Assembly: GCA_964498725.1 (NCBI GenBank) | Contig: CAZCHS010000003.1 | Coordinates: forward strand, 1 to 64,000 | Length of the DNA: 64,000 bases | Source: JAFGTP01 sp964498725 | GTDB taxonomy: Bacteria > Fidelibacterota > UBA2242 > JAFGTP01 | Direction: 5' to 3' | Shown here: piece after piece, positions 17,090 to 26,054 of the stretch | Position numbering within the stretch: the stretch's first letter is position 1 | How the letters are laid out: each line of letters starts with the position of its first letter | The notes under the pieces: model-generated | What the model saw: only the letters and a program-made list of their open reading frames with translations | Told to the model about the DNA's origin: nothing | The model's database searches: none | Made by a program: the position numbers and the translations under genes

Positions 17090-17527
17090 ATGAGAGAACG
17101 ACGAAAAGCGAGAGAAATTGTACTGCAGGCTGCCTATGCGAAGGAATTATCTGGTGATACGATTACTGAGATCGAGGATAAAATTATCAATATTGCTGAT
17201 TTACCTGAGGAATTAAAAGTATTCGCGAGAAAGTTGTTTGGCCGCACGATGACCAACAAGGAGGTTTTGGATGACTATATTCGTGCAAAATCAGAAAATT
17301 GGGAATTTTCCCGGATCGCAATTTTGGATCGCTTAATCTTACGGATGGCTATCTGTGAATTTATCTATTTTGAAGATATTCCGGCCAAGGTATCAATTTC
17401 CGAAGCTATTGAAATTGCCAAGAAATATTCTACCAAAGATAGTGGCGCTTTTGTTAATGGTATATTAGATGCAATCCTGCAAGAGTTTTCCAAAAGCAAT
17501 GAAACCCCCAAAAATAAGGTCGAGTAA
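17090..17527 (+). CDS. nusB: Transcription antitermination protein NusB
   Basis: NusB pairs with S10 (rpsJ in this window) on boxA RNA to prevent termination in rRNA operons. The 145-residue all-helical protein starts MRERRKAREIVLQAAYAKE and ends with the family block SISEAIEIAKKYSTKDSGAFVNGILDAI, given here as two parts: SISEAIEIAKKYSTKDSG and AFVNGILDAI. I chose ATG 17090 over TTG 17030 because the family begins at the RRKARE motif and the length then matches. It abuts secA. Confidence 0.93.
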   Translation: MRERRKAREIVLQAAYAKELSGDTITEIEDKIINIADLPEELKVFARKLFGRTMTNKEVLDDYIRAKSENWEFSRIAILDRLILRMAICEFIYFEDIPAKVSISEAIEIAKKYSTKDSGAFVNGILDAILQEFSKSNETPKNKVE

Positions 17528-20500
17528 ATGAATATTTTTTCTTTTATTGAGTCATTAATTGGAACTTATTCTGATCGTCAGATCAAAAAAATAAAACCTA
17601 TTGTTGACCAGATAAATGGTATATACGGGCAGATGGCAGAAAAATCCATGGATGATCTGCGTGCACGGACAGCAGAATTTAAAGAAATGATCCAGACCCG
17701 GTCGCAAGAATATGAAAAGTCGATACAAGAGCAGAATTTAACGGACAAAGAACTGCGAAAAAAGATTGTGGAATTTGAGAATTCCCTCTTAGATGAAATT
17801 CTGCCGGAAGCCTTTGCAATGGTCAAGGATGTCTGCCGCAGACTGGTTGGCGAAACATGGAACGCCGCCGGTTACAATGTCGAGTGGAATATGGTTCCCT
17901 ATGATGTTCAGCTGATTGGAGGCATTGCCCTGCATCAGGGAAAGATTGCGGAAATGAAAACCGGTGAAGGAAAAACCCTGGTGGCAACAATGCCGATTTT
18001 TCTGAATGCTTTGACCGGCCGCGGCGTTCATGTGGTGACAGTTAATGATTACCTGGCCAAGCGTGACAGCGAATGGATGGGACGGATCTATAATGAATTA
18101 GGCCTCACCTATGGCTGCATTACCAATGAGATGGCGCCGGAAGAGCGCAAGGAAGTCTATAACCGTGATATTATTTATGGTACCAATAATGAGTTAGGTT
18201 TTGATTACCTGCGCGACAATATGACATTGGAACCGGAAAGACAGGTACACCGAAATTTTAATTACTGTATTATTGACGAAGTGGATAACATTTTAATTGA
18301 TGAAGCCCGAACACCGCTGATCATTTCCGGCCCGGTGGCCAGTTCCGGCCATGAAAAATATGACAAATTGAATCCGGCAATAACCAGTCTGGTAAGAGCG
18401 CAAAAATCCCTTGTGACTAAAATGCTTGATAAAGTGCCTTCGTCACTTGAAGGTGTAGAAAATACCGAAGAGATCAGCAGAATCCTGCATATCGCGCAAC
18501 AGGCGGACCCCAAACACCGCAGATTGCGGAAATTATTAGAGAATACCGCTCATCAGCGCCTGGCCAAAGAAGGGGAAAAGCAGTTTTTATTGCTCACCGG
18601 TTCAAAAACCGGGGGCAATATTTCCCAGGATGAGTATTTTAAGGACCTGTACTATTATATCGAAGAAAAGCAGCATTCCATTACACTGACGCCAAAAGGT
18701 GAAGATAAATTGTCCAGTATTTTAGGCATCGACCCTGAGGAACTGGTTATTCCCGACCTGGGTGCTGAATATGCGAAAGTGGATGAACAAAGCGATCTCA
18801 CCGACGAGGAAAAAGAAAAACGAAAAATTGAGATCGATAAAAAACATTCTGAAATATCTGACCGGTATCACAATATTTCTCAACTAATGCGCGCCCAGAC
18901 ACTCTATCAAAAGGATGTCGAATACGTGGTACAGGAGGGCAAGGTTCAGATTGTCGATGAATTTACCGGGAGAATTTTACCGGGCCGACGCTACAGTGAC
19001 GGGCTTCACCAGGCTATCGAAGCCAAGGAAAATGTAAAAGTCGAAGCGGAAACCCAGACTTATGCTACCATTACGCTGCAAAATTATTTTCGAATGTACG
19101 AAAAACTGGCCGGTATGACCGGTACGGCGATTACGGAAGCTTCGGAATTTGAAGATATTTACAAACTGCCGGTGATTGAAATTCCAACCAACAAGCCGAT
19201 TGCCAGAATCGACCGTGAAGACCAGATTTATAAGACCAAGCGGGAAAAATATAACGCCATTATCCAGGAAATAGAAAACCGTCACCAGAAAAAACAACCG
19301 GTACTGGTGGGAACGGTTTCCGTGGAAGTGTCTGAAACTATCAGCCGCATGCTGAAACGACGAAAAATACCCCACAATGTACTCAATGCAAAAAATCATA
19401 AACGGGAAGCGGAAATCGTTACTATGGCCGGTCAACCCGGCGCGGTTACAATCGCCACTAATATGGCCGGTCGTGGAACGGATATTAAACTGGGTGAAGG
19501 TGTTGTTGAAAACGGTGGCCTCTTTATTCTGGGGACTGAGCGACATGAATCCCGGCGAATTGACTTGCAGTTACGGGGTCGCGCCGGACGTCAGGGAGAC
19601 CCCGGTGAATCGATATTCTTCCTGTCACTGGAAGACGATCTGATGCGCCTGTTCAACAGCGATCGCATTATTTCCATCATGGACCGGTTAGGCGTTGAAG
19701 AGGGCCAGGTGATCACCCATTCAATGGTCAGTAAATCCATTGAGCGGGCTCAGAAAAAAGTAGAAGGCCGCAACTTCAGCATCAGAAAGCATTTGCTGGA
19801 ATATGACGATGTTATGAACCAGCAGCGTGAGATCATCTATGACCGCCGGAATTACGCCCTGAAGGGCAATAATCTCAAAGAAGAACTCGTCGATATCCTT
19901 GTTCGCTTTGTTGATTATGTTTTTGATGAAAATTGCGACGAAAAGGAAAAAAGCGAGCACTGGAACTGGGATGCTGTCAAAACCGAGATGATCAATACCC
20001 TGGGGATTGATTTTGATGAAAAGGAATTTTTTGATAAATCACTGACGGAAGCCAAAGACCTTTTTATTGATAAAGCAAAGGAAGTCTATAACCTGCGGGA
20101 AAAATATATTGGTGCCGACCGTATCCGTTTTATGGAACGTTATTTTACGCTTCAGGTGATTGATGATTCCTGGAAAAACCATCTCTACGCCATGGACCAA
20201 CTTAAAGAAGGGATCAACTGGCGCGCTTACGGCCAGAAAGACCCGCTGCTGGAATATAAAGGGGAAGCTTTTCAGGCCTTTAGCAAAATGTTAGACGATA
20301 TAGATATAAAAATTCTTAAATTGTGCTATCGAACAGTTATCCAGGAATCCGAAGCCAGCCGCAAACAGCAGGAGGCACAAAAAATTCGAACCGTCCATGA
20401 AGATGCTATTGGGATGGGCATGTCCGGGCAGCCGGAAGGCGGGCCGCCGAAACCAACCCAGCCGCGTCATGTTGAAAAGAAAGTCGGACGAAATGACCCC

Positions 20501-20554
20501 TGTCCCTGTGGATCGGGAAAAAAATATAAGAAATGCCACGGTAAAAATATATAG
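17528..20554 (+). CDS. secA: Preprotein translocase ATPase SecA
   Basis: The motor that drives preproteins through SecYEG. The 1008-residue protein is about 100 residues longer than E. coli SecA. The Walker A motif KTGEGKT is near residue 144 and the Walker B/DEAD region IIDEVDNILIDEART near residue 248. An insertion follows, at about residues 275 to 460, as in many Bacteroidetes-type SecAs. Helicase motif III-VI blocks include NMAGRGTDIKLG and QLRGRAGRQGDPG. The C-terminal tail has the zinc motif NDPCPCGSGKKYKKCHG, which binds SecB or ribosomes in other species. It starts directly after nusB. Confidence 0.97.
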   Translation: MNIFSFIESLIGTYSDRQIKKIKPIVDQINGIYGQMAEKSMDDLRARTAEFKEMIQTRSQEYEKSIQEQNLTDKELRKKIVEFENSLLDEILPEAFAMVKDVCRRLVGETWNAAGYNVEWNMVPYDVQLIGGIALHQGKIAEMKTGEGKTLVATMPIFLNALTGRGVHVVTVNDYLAKRDSEWMGRIYNELGLTYGCITNEMAPEERKEVYNRDIIYGTNNELGFDYLRDNMTLEPERQVHRNFNYCIIDEVDNILIDEARTPLIISGPVASSGHEKYDKLNPAITSLVRAQKSLVTKMLDKVPSSLEGVENTEEISRILHIAQQADPKHRRLRKLLENTAHQRLAKEGEKQFLLLTGSKTGGNISQDEYFKDLYYYIEEKQHSITLTPKGEDKLSSILGIDPEELVIPDLGAEYAKVDEQSDLTDEEKEKRKIEIDKKHSEISDRYHNISQLMRAQTLYQKDVEYVVQEGKVQIVDEFTGRILPGRRYSDGLHQAIEAKENVKVEAETQTYATITLQNYFRMYEKLAGMTGTAITEASEFEDIYKLPVIEIPTNKPIARIDREDQIYKTKREKYNAIIQEIENRHQKKQPVLVGTVSVEVSETISRMLKRRKIPHNVLNAKNHKREAEIVTMAGQPGAVTIATNMAGRGTDIKLGEGVVENGGLFILGTERHESRRIDLQLRGRAGRQGDPGESIFFLSLEDDLMRLFNSDRIISIMDRLGVEEGQVITHSMVSKSIERAQKKVEGRNFSIRKHLLEYDDVMNQQREIIYDRRNYALKGNNLKEELVDILVRFVDYVFDENCDEKEKSEHWNWDAVKTEMINTLGIDFDEKEFFDKSLTEAKDLFIDKAKEVYNLREKYIGADRIRFMERYFTLQVIDDSWKNHLYAMDQLKEGINWRAYGQKDPLLEYKGEAFQAFSKMLDDIDIKILKLCYRTVIQESEASRKQQEAQKIRTVHEDAIGMGMSGQPEGGPPKPTQPRHVEKKVGRNDPCPCGSGKKYKKCHGKNI

Positions 20555-20608
20555 GCCAAAATTACTGTCTTTTGGTCATGATTATTTGATGAAAATGTAA
20601 AATATTAT

Positions 20609-20637
20609 TTGCCTTTCTGGTATTATTGCGGTAATTT
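20609..20637 (+). promoter_or_regulatory. Possible sigma70-type promoter for tRNA-Leu
   Basis: TTGCCT at 20609-20614 and TAATTT at 20632-20637 are separated by 17 bases, and transcription would begin a few bases before the tRNA. This is inferred from the E. coli consensus, which may not hold in this lineage. Confidence 0.35.
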
Positions 20638-20652
20638 TCGCCCGCTATTTGA

Positions 20653-20735
20653 GCCGTGGTGGTGGAATTGGTAGACACGCTAGACTTAGGATCTAGTGCC
20701 ATATAGGTGTAAGAGTTCGAGTCTCTTCCGCGGCA
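20653..20735 (+). tRNA. tRNA-Leu (anticodon UAG)
   Basis: The acceptor stem GCCGTGG at 20653-20659 pairs with CCGCGGC at 20728-20734 (one G-U pair), followed by the discriminator A. The anticodon stem CTAGA/TCTAG encloses the loop CTTAGGA, giving anticodon TAG, which reads CUA and other CUN leucine codons. A long variable arm, typical of class II tRNA-Leu, and the T loop TTCGAGT are present. CCA is not encoded. It lies alone between secA and tig. Confidence 0.95.
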
Positions 20736-20755
20736 CTAAACAAAAGGGTAAATGA

Positions 20756-22018
20756 ATGAAAACAGTATTAGAAAATGTAAGTGACGTCGAAAAACTTCTC
20801 AAAGTAACTTTTGAGTGGGATGAAGTAAAAAATGATTATGAAAAGATCGTAAATGAATTACGCAAGAATTTAAAACTGGATGGTTTTCGACCGGGTAAAG
20901 TACCGGTGAAACTTGCCAAACGGCATTTGGGCCCCCGCATCCAGTATGATTTTATCAATAAAGTAATTGAAAAAACCTTTGAAGATGCTGTTAAAGATGC
21001 CGGAATCAAGGACTATGTCGGTTCCGCTCTGCAGGATGTCAAATTCGAAGAAAATGAACCCTTTGAATATCATATCAAGTTGGAAGTCGATCCGGAAATC
21101 ACCCTGCCTGATTACAAAGAAGGCTTTACCGCACAGAAAAAAGAATATGTGATCGAAGACGATGATGTGGAAAAGTATATGGATTCCGTCAAGAAAGAAC
21201 GGGCGGAAGTGGAAAAAATTGAAGCCCCGATAGAATCCGGCCATTTTGTGACCGTTGACATGGAAAAAGAAGATGGCAAAGAAAAAAAAGAAGATGTCAA
21301 ATTGCAGGTAGGTGAAGAACCCCTAATAGGTGAGGCTGAAAAAGCAATCCTTGGTAAGGAAGCCGGTGACGAACTCACGCTGGAACTAAAATTAGGTGAA
21401 ACCGATGCGCAGACCTATAAACTGACAATAAAAAGTGTTGAAAAATATAATTTTCCTGAAATCAATGATGAATGGGTAAAAGAAAACCTGGAAACAGTGG
21501 ATACCCTGGAAGAGTGGAAAAACCAGATCAAAGATTCCATGAAAAAAGAACTGGAAAGCCGGGCAAAACAGGAATATGAACAGAATATCAGGCAATGGTT
21601 CTATGATAATATGGAAATTAGCTTGCCCCAGGCCAGGGTGGAAAATTACCTGGAAGGCATGGTCAAGCAATTCAATTATCAGCAGGGCGGACAGAGTAAC
21701 ATCGACCCGGAAGAGATCAAAAAAATCTACCGTCCCCAGGCAGAAGAAAGTGTTCGCTGGTTTTTGATCGAAGAAAAGATCAAAGAAGAAGAGGGACTTG
21801 ATGTCACTTCCGATGATTATAACGCCAAGGTTGATGAGATGCTGCAACAGTATCCTGAAGACCAGCGTGAACAGTTTAGAAGTATTTATGACCAGGACAA
21901 TTATAAACAGCAACTGGAAATGCAAATATTATCTGAAAAGGTTTTTGAGCATATCAAAAGCTTTGTCAATGAAGATATTGAAGAAATTAAAACAAGTGAA
22001 TTAATGAAAAAATCCTGA
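20756..22018 (+). CDS. tig: Trigger factor
   Basis: Ribosome-bound chaperone and peptidyl-prolyl isomerase that docks on L23. The 420-residue protein has the N-terminal ribosome-binding domain with the signature GFRPGKVPVKLAKR near residue 42. A PPIase-like middle domain spans about residues 145 to 245 and a long helical C-terminal domain follows. The stop codon overlaps the clpP start by one base (TGATG), the common tig-clpP arrangement, although clpX does not follow here. Confidence 0.95.
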   Translation: MKTVLENVSDVEKLLKVTFEWDEVKNDYEKIVNELRKNLKLDGFRPGKVPVKLAKRHLGPRIQYDFINKVIEKTFEDAVKDAGIKDYVGSALQDVKFEENEPFEYHIKLEVDPEITLPDYKEGFTAQKKEYVIEDDDVEKYMDSVKKERAEVEKIEAPIESGHFVTVDMEKEDGKEKKEDVKLQVGEEPLIGEAEKAILGKEAGDELTLELKLGETDAQTYKLTIKSVEKYNFPEINDEWVKENLETVDTLEEWKNQIKDSMKKELESRAKQEYEQNIRQWFYDNMEISLPQARVENYLEGMVKQFNYQQGGQSNIDPEEIKKIYRPQAEESVRWFLIEEKIKEEEGLDVTSDDYNAKVDEMLQQYPEDQREQFRSIYDQDNYKQQLEMQILSEKVFEHIKSFVNEDIEEIKTSELMKKS

Positions 22019-22632
22019 TGACTAAAAATCAAAAAATATACAATTCCATGCTTGTGCCCATGGTGGTTGAACAGACTGACCGTGGTGAACGGTCCTTTGA
22101 TATCTACTCAAGATTATTAAAAGACAGAATAATATTTTTAGGCAGCGCTGTGGATGACAATGTTGCCAACCTGGTGATAGCACAGCTGCTATTTCTACAA
22201 TCAGAAGATTCGGACACGGATATTTCATTATATATAAACAGTCCCGGTGGATCGGTTTCAGCAGGATTGGCGATTTTGGATACCATGAATTTTATCAAGC
22301 CCGATGTTTCCACCATATGTTTGGGGCAGGCCGCCAGTATGGGCGCAATTTTGCTTGCCGGTGGTGAAAAAGGGAAACGGAAAATATTGCCCAACAGCCG
22401 TGTGATGATTCACCAGCCTTTAGGCGGCATTGAAGGTCAGGCGGCAGATATTGAAATCCATGCCCGGGAAATTATCTCTATCCGTAAGAAAATCAATGTT
22501 TTACTATCGGAAATGACCGGTAAGACCGTAGAGCAAATTAATAAAGATTCTGATCGTAATTATTTCATGAGCGCCACTGAGGCCGTTGATTACGGTTTAG
22601 TTGATCAAATTATCTCCCCTCTAAAAAAATAA
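22018..22632 (+). CDS. clpP: ATP-dependent Clp protease proteolytic subunit
   Basis: Serine protease that forms the double-heptamer chamber fed by ClpX or ClpA/C. The 204-residue protein has the nucleophile Ser107 in GQAASMGAILLAGG and His132 in MIHQPLGG. The catalytic aspartate is expected in the KDSDRNYFMSA region. The N-terminus MLVPMVVEQTDRGERSFDIYS is canonical from LVPMVVEQ onward. Translationally coupled to tig. Confidence 0.97.
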   Translation: MTKNQKIYNSMLVPMVVEQTDRGERSFDIYSRLLKDRIIFLGSAVDDNVANLVIAQLLFLQSEDSDTDISLYINSPGGSVSAGLAILDTMNFIKPDVSTICLGQAASMGAILLAGGEKGKRKILPNSRVMIHQPLGGIEGQAADIEIHAREIISIRKKINVLLSEMTGKTVEQINKDSDRNYFMSATEAVDYGLVDQIISPLKK

Positions 22633-22654
22633 TTCCCCTATTCTTAAAAAAGAC

Positions 22655-22684
22655 TTGACTTCGACCTATTATTCCTTTTATATT
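22655..22684 (+). promoter_or_regulatory. Possible sigma70-type promoter for the TonB receptor module
   Basis: TTGACT at 22655-22660 and TATATT at 22679-22684 have 18-base spacing, in AT-rich DNA just after clpP and about 290 bases before the receptor start. The long untranslated leader that follows contains the duplicated initiation region. Based on the E. coli consensus only. Confidence 0.4.
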
Positions 22685-22822
22685 TCTTTAAGGAGAGAGG
22701 AAACTAAAACATTATGTTTTATTTACAATTAAATGAAAGTTAAATAAATTAGTTTGGTATAAAATTGTTTTATAAAGGGATTAGGTAAAACAATTTTGGC
22801 GCTATTTTTATTGATATAAATT

Positions 22823-22849
22823 GGAGGATTAGTATGGTGCGAGGATTTA
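22823..22849 (+). repeat. Duplicated translation-initiation region, upstream copy
   Basis: This 27-base stretch matches 22965-22991 at 24 positions. The first 16 bases, GGAGGATTAGTATGGT, are identical and contain the Shine-Dalgarno and start codon. The downstream copy starts the TonB receptor (MVRRLNLF); this one starts a 14-residue frame that stops at 22878. It looks like a local duplication whose coding part decayed, or a leader peptide. Confidence 0.7.
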
Positions 22850-22975
22850 AACAATACAAAACTTTTCACTCCCTATAATTAAAATTGTTGGAATTAATTC
22901 GCTGTCATGCGTGAAGTGGACAGTGAATTATATATATTCATTAAGTTCGTATTAACTTTAATAAGGAGGATTAGT

Positions 22976-25900
22976 ATGGTACGACGACTTAACTTGTTTT
23001 TAGTCTTGCTGTTTATACCGTTTTTCCTGTTTGCTCAGGATGGTAAAATAGCAGGTACAGTTGTTGACAAGGCAACTGGAGAACCTCTCGCAGGTGTGAA
23101 CGTAATCGTGGAAGATGCGGCATACACGCTGGGTTCTGCTACAGATATGAACGGATATTATGCCATTATTAGTGTACCGGACGGTAGTTATACTGTTCGC
23201 GTATCTTATATGGGTAAGAAAACTGTCCGTGTTTCTGATGTACGTGTTTCCTCAGGATTGACCACAGAACTCAATTTTGAATTGGAAGACAGAGTGCTGG
23301 AAGGAGAAGTAGTAGAAGTAACTGCTGAAAGAAAACTTTTCCGGAAAGACGCCACTTCAAATGTTGGCATGTCCAATGCTGAAGATATTGAAAACCTGCC
23401 GGTAAGAGGCACTCAAAATCTTATCGAAAATATGGCCGGTGTAGTGGTTCAGGACGGTAATGTCCACATTCGTGGTGGCCGTGATGATGAAGTCGGCTAT
23501 TTTGTTAATGGTGTTTCAACGATTGATCCTACCAGAAACACACAGGCTGTCCATGTAATTACAGAAGCTGTGGAAGAAATACAGGTACTAACCGGTGGTT
23601 ATACCGCTGAAATGGGCGGCGCCACTTCCGGTATCGTAAAAACCGAATTGAAAGCCGGCGGACCGAAATTCAAAGGCTCTGTGGATGTCAGAACCGATGG
23701 TTTTGGTGATCCGGAAGAAGGCACCCAGTTTCTTGACACCTACACCTATGGTCATCAGACTGCTGTCGCCACAATTAGCGGTCCATTGTTTTCTGACAAA
23801 ATTACCTTTTTCATGGCTGGTGAATACCAGAACAGAGATGATGCTCTTGTCAGATTCAGTGACGGGTTTGAGTTCAAAGACATGATTGACATGAGCCCCT
23901 ATACTGCTGAAAAAGACACCGTTGATTTGATTTATCCCGATGGGTTTACACCAAAAGAAGGTTTGCAAAGAGGTTCTTTGAATGGAACCGTAACTTTAGA
24001 CCTGCCAGTCAGAGTTACATTGGGCGGCATGTATCAGAATCAAAGATCTGATGTATCCACTGCGCCGATGTTAACCACTCTGAATGACAGGGTACCTTAC
24101 AATGATTATACATCAACATTGTTAACTGCAAAATTGACCAAAACCTTTTCATCCAAATCTTTGTTTGAAGTAAAACTGAGTTATTTTAACTCAACTTTCG
24201 AACGCGGCGATAGTTGGTTTGACCATGATTGGGAAAAATGGTATGACAGTACAGCTGTATATGACTATACTGCTGAAAATTATGATGATCCGGTTGAATA
24301 CAGAGACGCCTGGAGACCAAAATATAATTACAGTATTCATGGTTTTCCTGTTCATAGACCCGGTGCACCCAATAATTTCTATTTTAAAGAAAAACAGAGT
24401 TATATGGGCGCGAAAGCGGATTATAAAACCCAGTTGGGCAGACACCATGAAATTAAAACCGGTATTGACTACCGTATCTATACAATCAGGTCCTTTAATA
24501 TTGCACCTTCTGTAATGCAGTTCACTGCAGAACCGGGTACAATGCCTTTTACAACTTACGGCAGCATTGAAGATGTACCTGTGGACCTGTGGAACCTCAA
24601 TGGCGGTGTTGATGCTTACGGATTTGACCTCTATGGCGATGAAGTTGATGAAGATCAAGAATACAGAGATGATGACGGTACTTTGTTAGTATTAACAGAA
24701 GCGCCGAAACAACCGGTTAATTTTGCTGCTTATGTGCAGGACAAAATTGAATATAATGATTTGATCATTAATGCCGGTCTGAGAATGGATTATTTTGATG
24801 CTGATGACAGAGACCTGAAAAATCCGGCTAACCCGGAAGTGGATAAAGATGCCCAGATGCTGGCAGAAGAGGCCTGGGAAGACAGTGGCCCTTTTATTGA
24901 AATACAGCCAAGACTTGGTTTTTCATTCCCGACGGGACCCCAAACTGTATTTTACTTACAGTATGGAAAATTTACCCAGATGCCCGAATACGGCAATATG
25001 TACACCAGTACGCCTTTTACACTGGCGCGCCAGGTTGTACGCCAGGGTTATTACTTTATGGATCCGGTTGGATTTGGTCTTGAACCCATCAGAACAACCA
25101 ACTATGAATTGGGCTGGAGACAGCAAATTGCTGAAAATGCGGCTTTGGAAGTTACTGCATTTTATAAAAATATCAGAGGTTTGATACAGACTATTAAAAC
25201 TCTACCGGAACCCGGATCTGACATTCCCGGTTCTTATATGCGTCTTGAAAACGGTGACTTTGCAACCAACAAAGGTTTGGAAATGCGCCTGACTTTACGC
25301 AGAACCAACAGAGTGTCCGGACAGATTAACTATACTTACACAGATGCTGAAGGTACCGCTTCCAACAGTACCGCTAACTCGGCGGCAGTCTATAGTAACA
25401 CGATTTTACCGACAACCATCAACCCGCTGGATTATTCACAGCAACATACCGGATCCATTAATATGGATTACCGTTTCGGTAAAAACGACGGCGGCCCGAT
25501 CCTGGAACAAATGGGACTCAACCTGTTAATGAAATTTTCAAGCGGCCATCCATATACCCATGTATATGCTGATATTGGTGGTCAGGCTGATCCTTATACT
25601 GCCGGTATTGACTATATGGATGACACAAGAACACGTCATGCCCTGGAACCGGTTGGTTCTTCAACAACACCCTGGACTTTAACCACTGATTTAAGATTGG
25701 ATAAGTCCTTTGATATTGGTCGTTTTAGAGCTACAGCATATGTTATTGTTAATAATCTTTTCAATGCGAAAAATGTGCTGAATGTATATGAAATGACTGG
25801 CTCTGCAGAAGACGATGGTTTCTTAACAGATCCTGAAAGATCAGGTAAAACCATCTCGGCTTATGGTGGTCAGAACTATATTGATATGTACAGAGCTATT

Positions 25901-25996
25901 AACCTGAAAAATGGACAAGCCTATTGGAACAGTATTGGACGTCAGCTATATGGTACGCCAAGACAGATTCATTTCGGCATCAAATTTATGTTTTAA
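22976..25996 (+). CDS. TonB-dependent outer-membrane receptor with carboxypeptidase-regulatory-like domain
   Basis: A 1006-residue outer-membrane protein. The signal peptide (MVRRLNLFLVLLFIPFFLFA) is followed by a beta-sandwich domain at about residues 24-100 (AGTVVDKATGEPLAGVNVIV), as in SusC-like receptors. A plug domain at about 130-240 (NVHIRGGRDDEVGYFVNGVS) comes next, then a long beta-barrel ending in IHFGIKFMF with a C-terminal aromatic. I chose ATG 22976 because AAGGAGG lies 7 bases upstream; ATG 22907 would add 23 residues before the signal peptide. The ligand is unknown. No SusD-like partner follows; instead a sorting-domain protein and a PorV-like barrel do. Confidence 0.88.
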   Translation: MVRRLNLFLVLLFIPFFLFAQDGKIAGTVVDKATGEPLAGVNVIVEDAAYTLGSATDMNGYYAIISVPDGSYTVRVSYMGKKTVRVSDVRVSSGLTTELNFELEDRVLEGEVVEVTAERKLFRKDATSNVGMSNAEDIENLPVRGTQNLIENMAGVVVQDGNVHIRGGRDDEVGYFVNGVSTIDPTRNTQAVHVITEAVEEIQVLTGGYTAEMGGATSGIVKTELKAGGPKFKGSVDVRTDGFGDPEEGTQFLDTYTYGHQTAVATISGPLFSDKITFFMAGEYQNRDDALVRFSDGFEFKDMIDMSPYTAEKDTVDLIYPDGFTPKEGLQRGSLNGTVTLDLPVRVTLGGMYQNQRSDVSTAPMLTTLNDRVPYNDYTSTLLTAKLTKTFSSKSLFEVKLSYFNSTFERGDSWFDHDWEKWYDSTAVYDYTAENYDDPVEYRDAWRPKYNYSIHGFPVHRPGAPNNFYFKEKQSYMGAKADYKTQLGRHHEIKTGIDYRIYTIRSFNIAPSVMQFTAEPGTMPFTTYGSIEDVPVDLWNLNGGVDAYGFDLYGDEVDEDQEYRDDDGTLLVLTEAPKQPVNFAAYVQDKIEYNDLIINAGLRMDYFDADDRDLKNPANPEVDKDAQMLAEEAWEDSGPFIEIQPRLGFSFPTGPQTVFYLQYGKFTQMPEYGNMYTSTPFTLARQVVRQGYYFMDPVGFGLEPIRTTNYELGWRQQIAENAALEVTAFYKNIRGLIQTIKTLPEPGSDIPGSYMRLENGDFATNKGLEMRLTLRRTNRVSGQINYTYTDAEGTASNSTANSAAVYSNTILPTTINPLDYSQQHTGSINMDYRFGKNDGGPILEQMGLNLLMKFSSGHPYTHVYADIGGQADPYTAGIDYMDDTRTRHALEPVGSSTTPWTLTTDLRLDKSFDIGRFRATAYVIVNNLFNAKNVLNVYEMTGSAEDDGFLTDPERSGKTISAYGGQNYIDMYRAINLKNGQAYWNSIGRQLYGTPRQIHFGIKFMF

Positions 25997-26054
25997 GTTT
26001 GACTAACTAAAAACCTAATTGTTCAGGAATAACAAGCTCTAAGGAGATAAAAAT

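Larger units (their letters stand above)
22633..22975 (+). other. Leader region upstream of the TonB receptor
   Basis: About 340 bases without a credible gene. It holds a promoter candidate at 22655-22684. It also holds a near-copy of the downstream gene's ribosome-binding site and start at 22823-22849, which opens a 14-codon frame (22834-22878, MVRGFKQYKTFHSL then stop). The rest is AT-rich and unassigned. Confidence 0.5.

Noticed and set aside
20553..20576. Hairpin GGCCAAAA/TTTTGGTC after secA
   Set aside because: It is an 8-base stem with one G-U pair and no T run, so it does not qualify as an intrinsic terminator.
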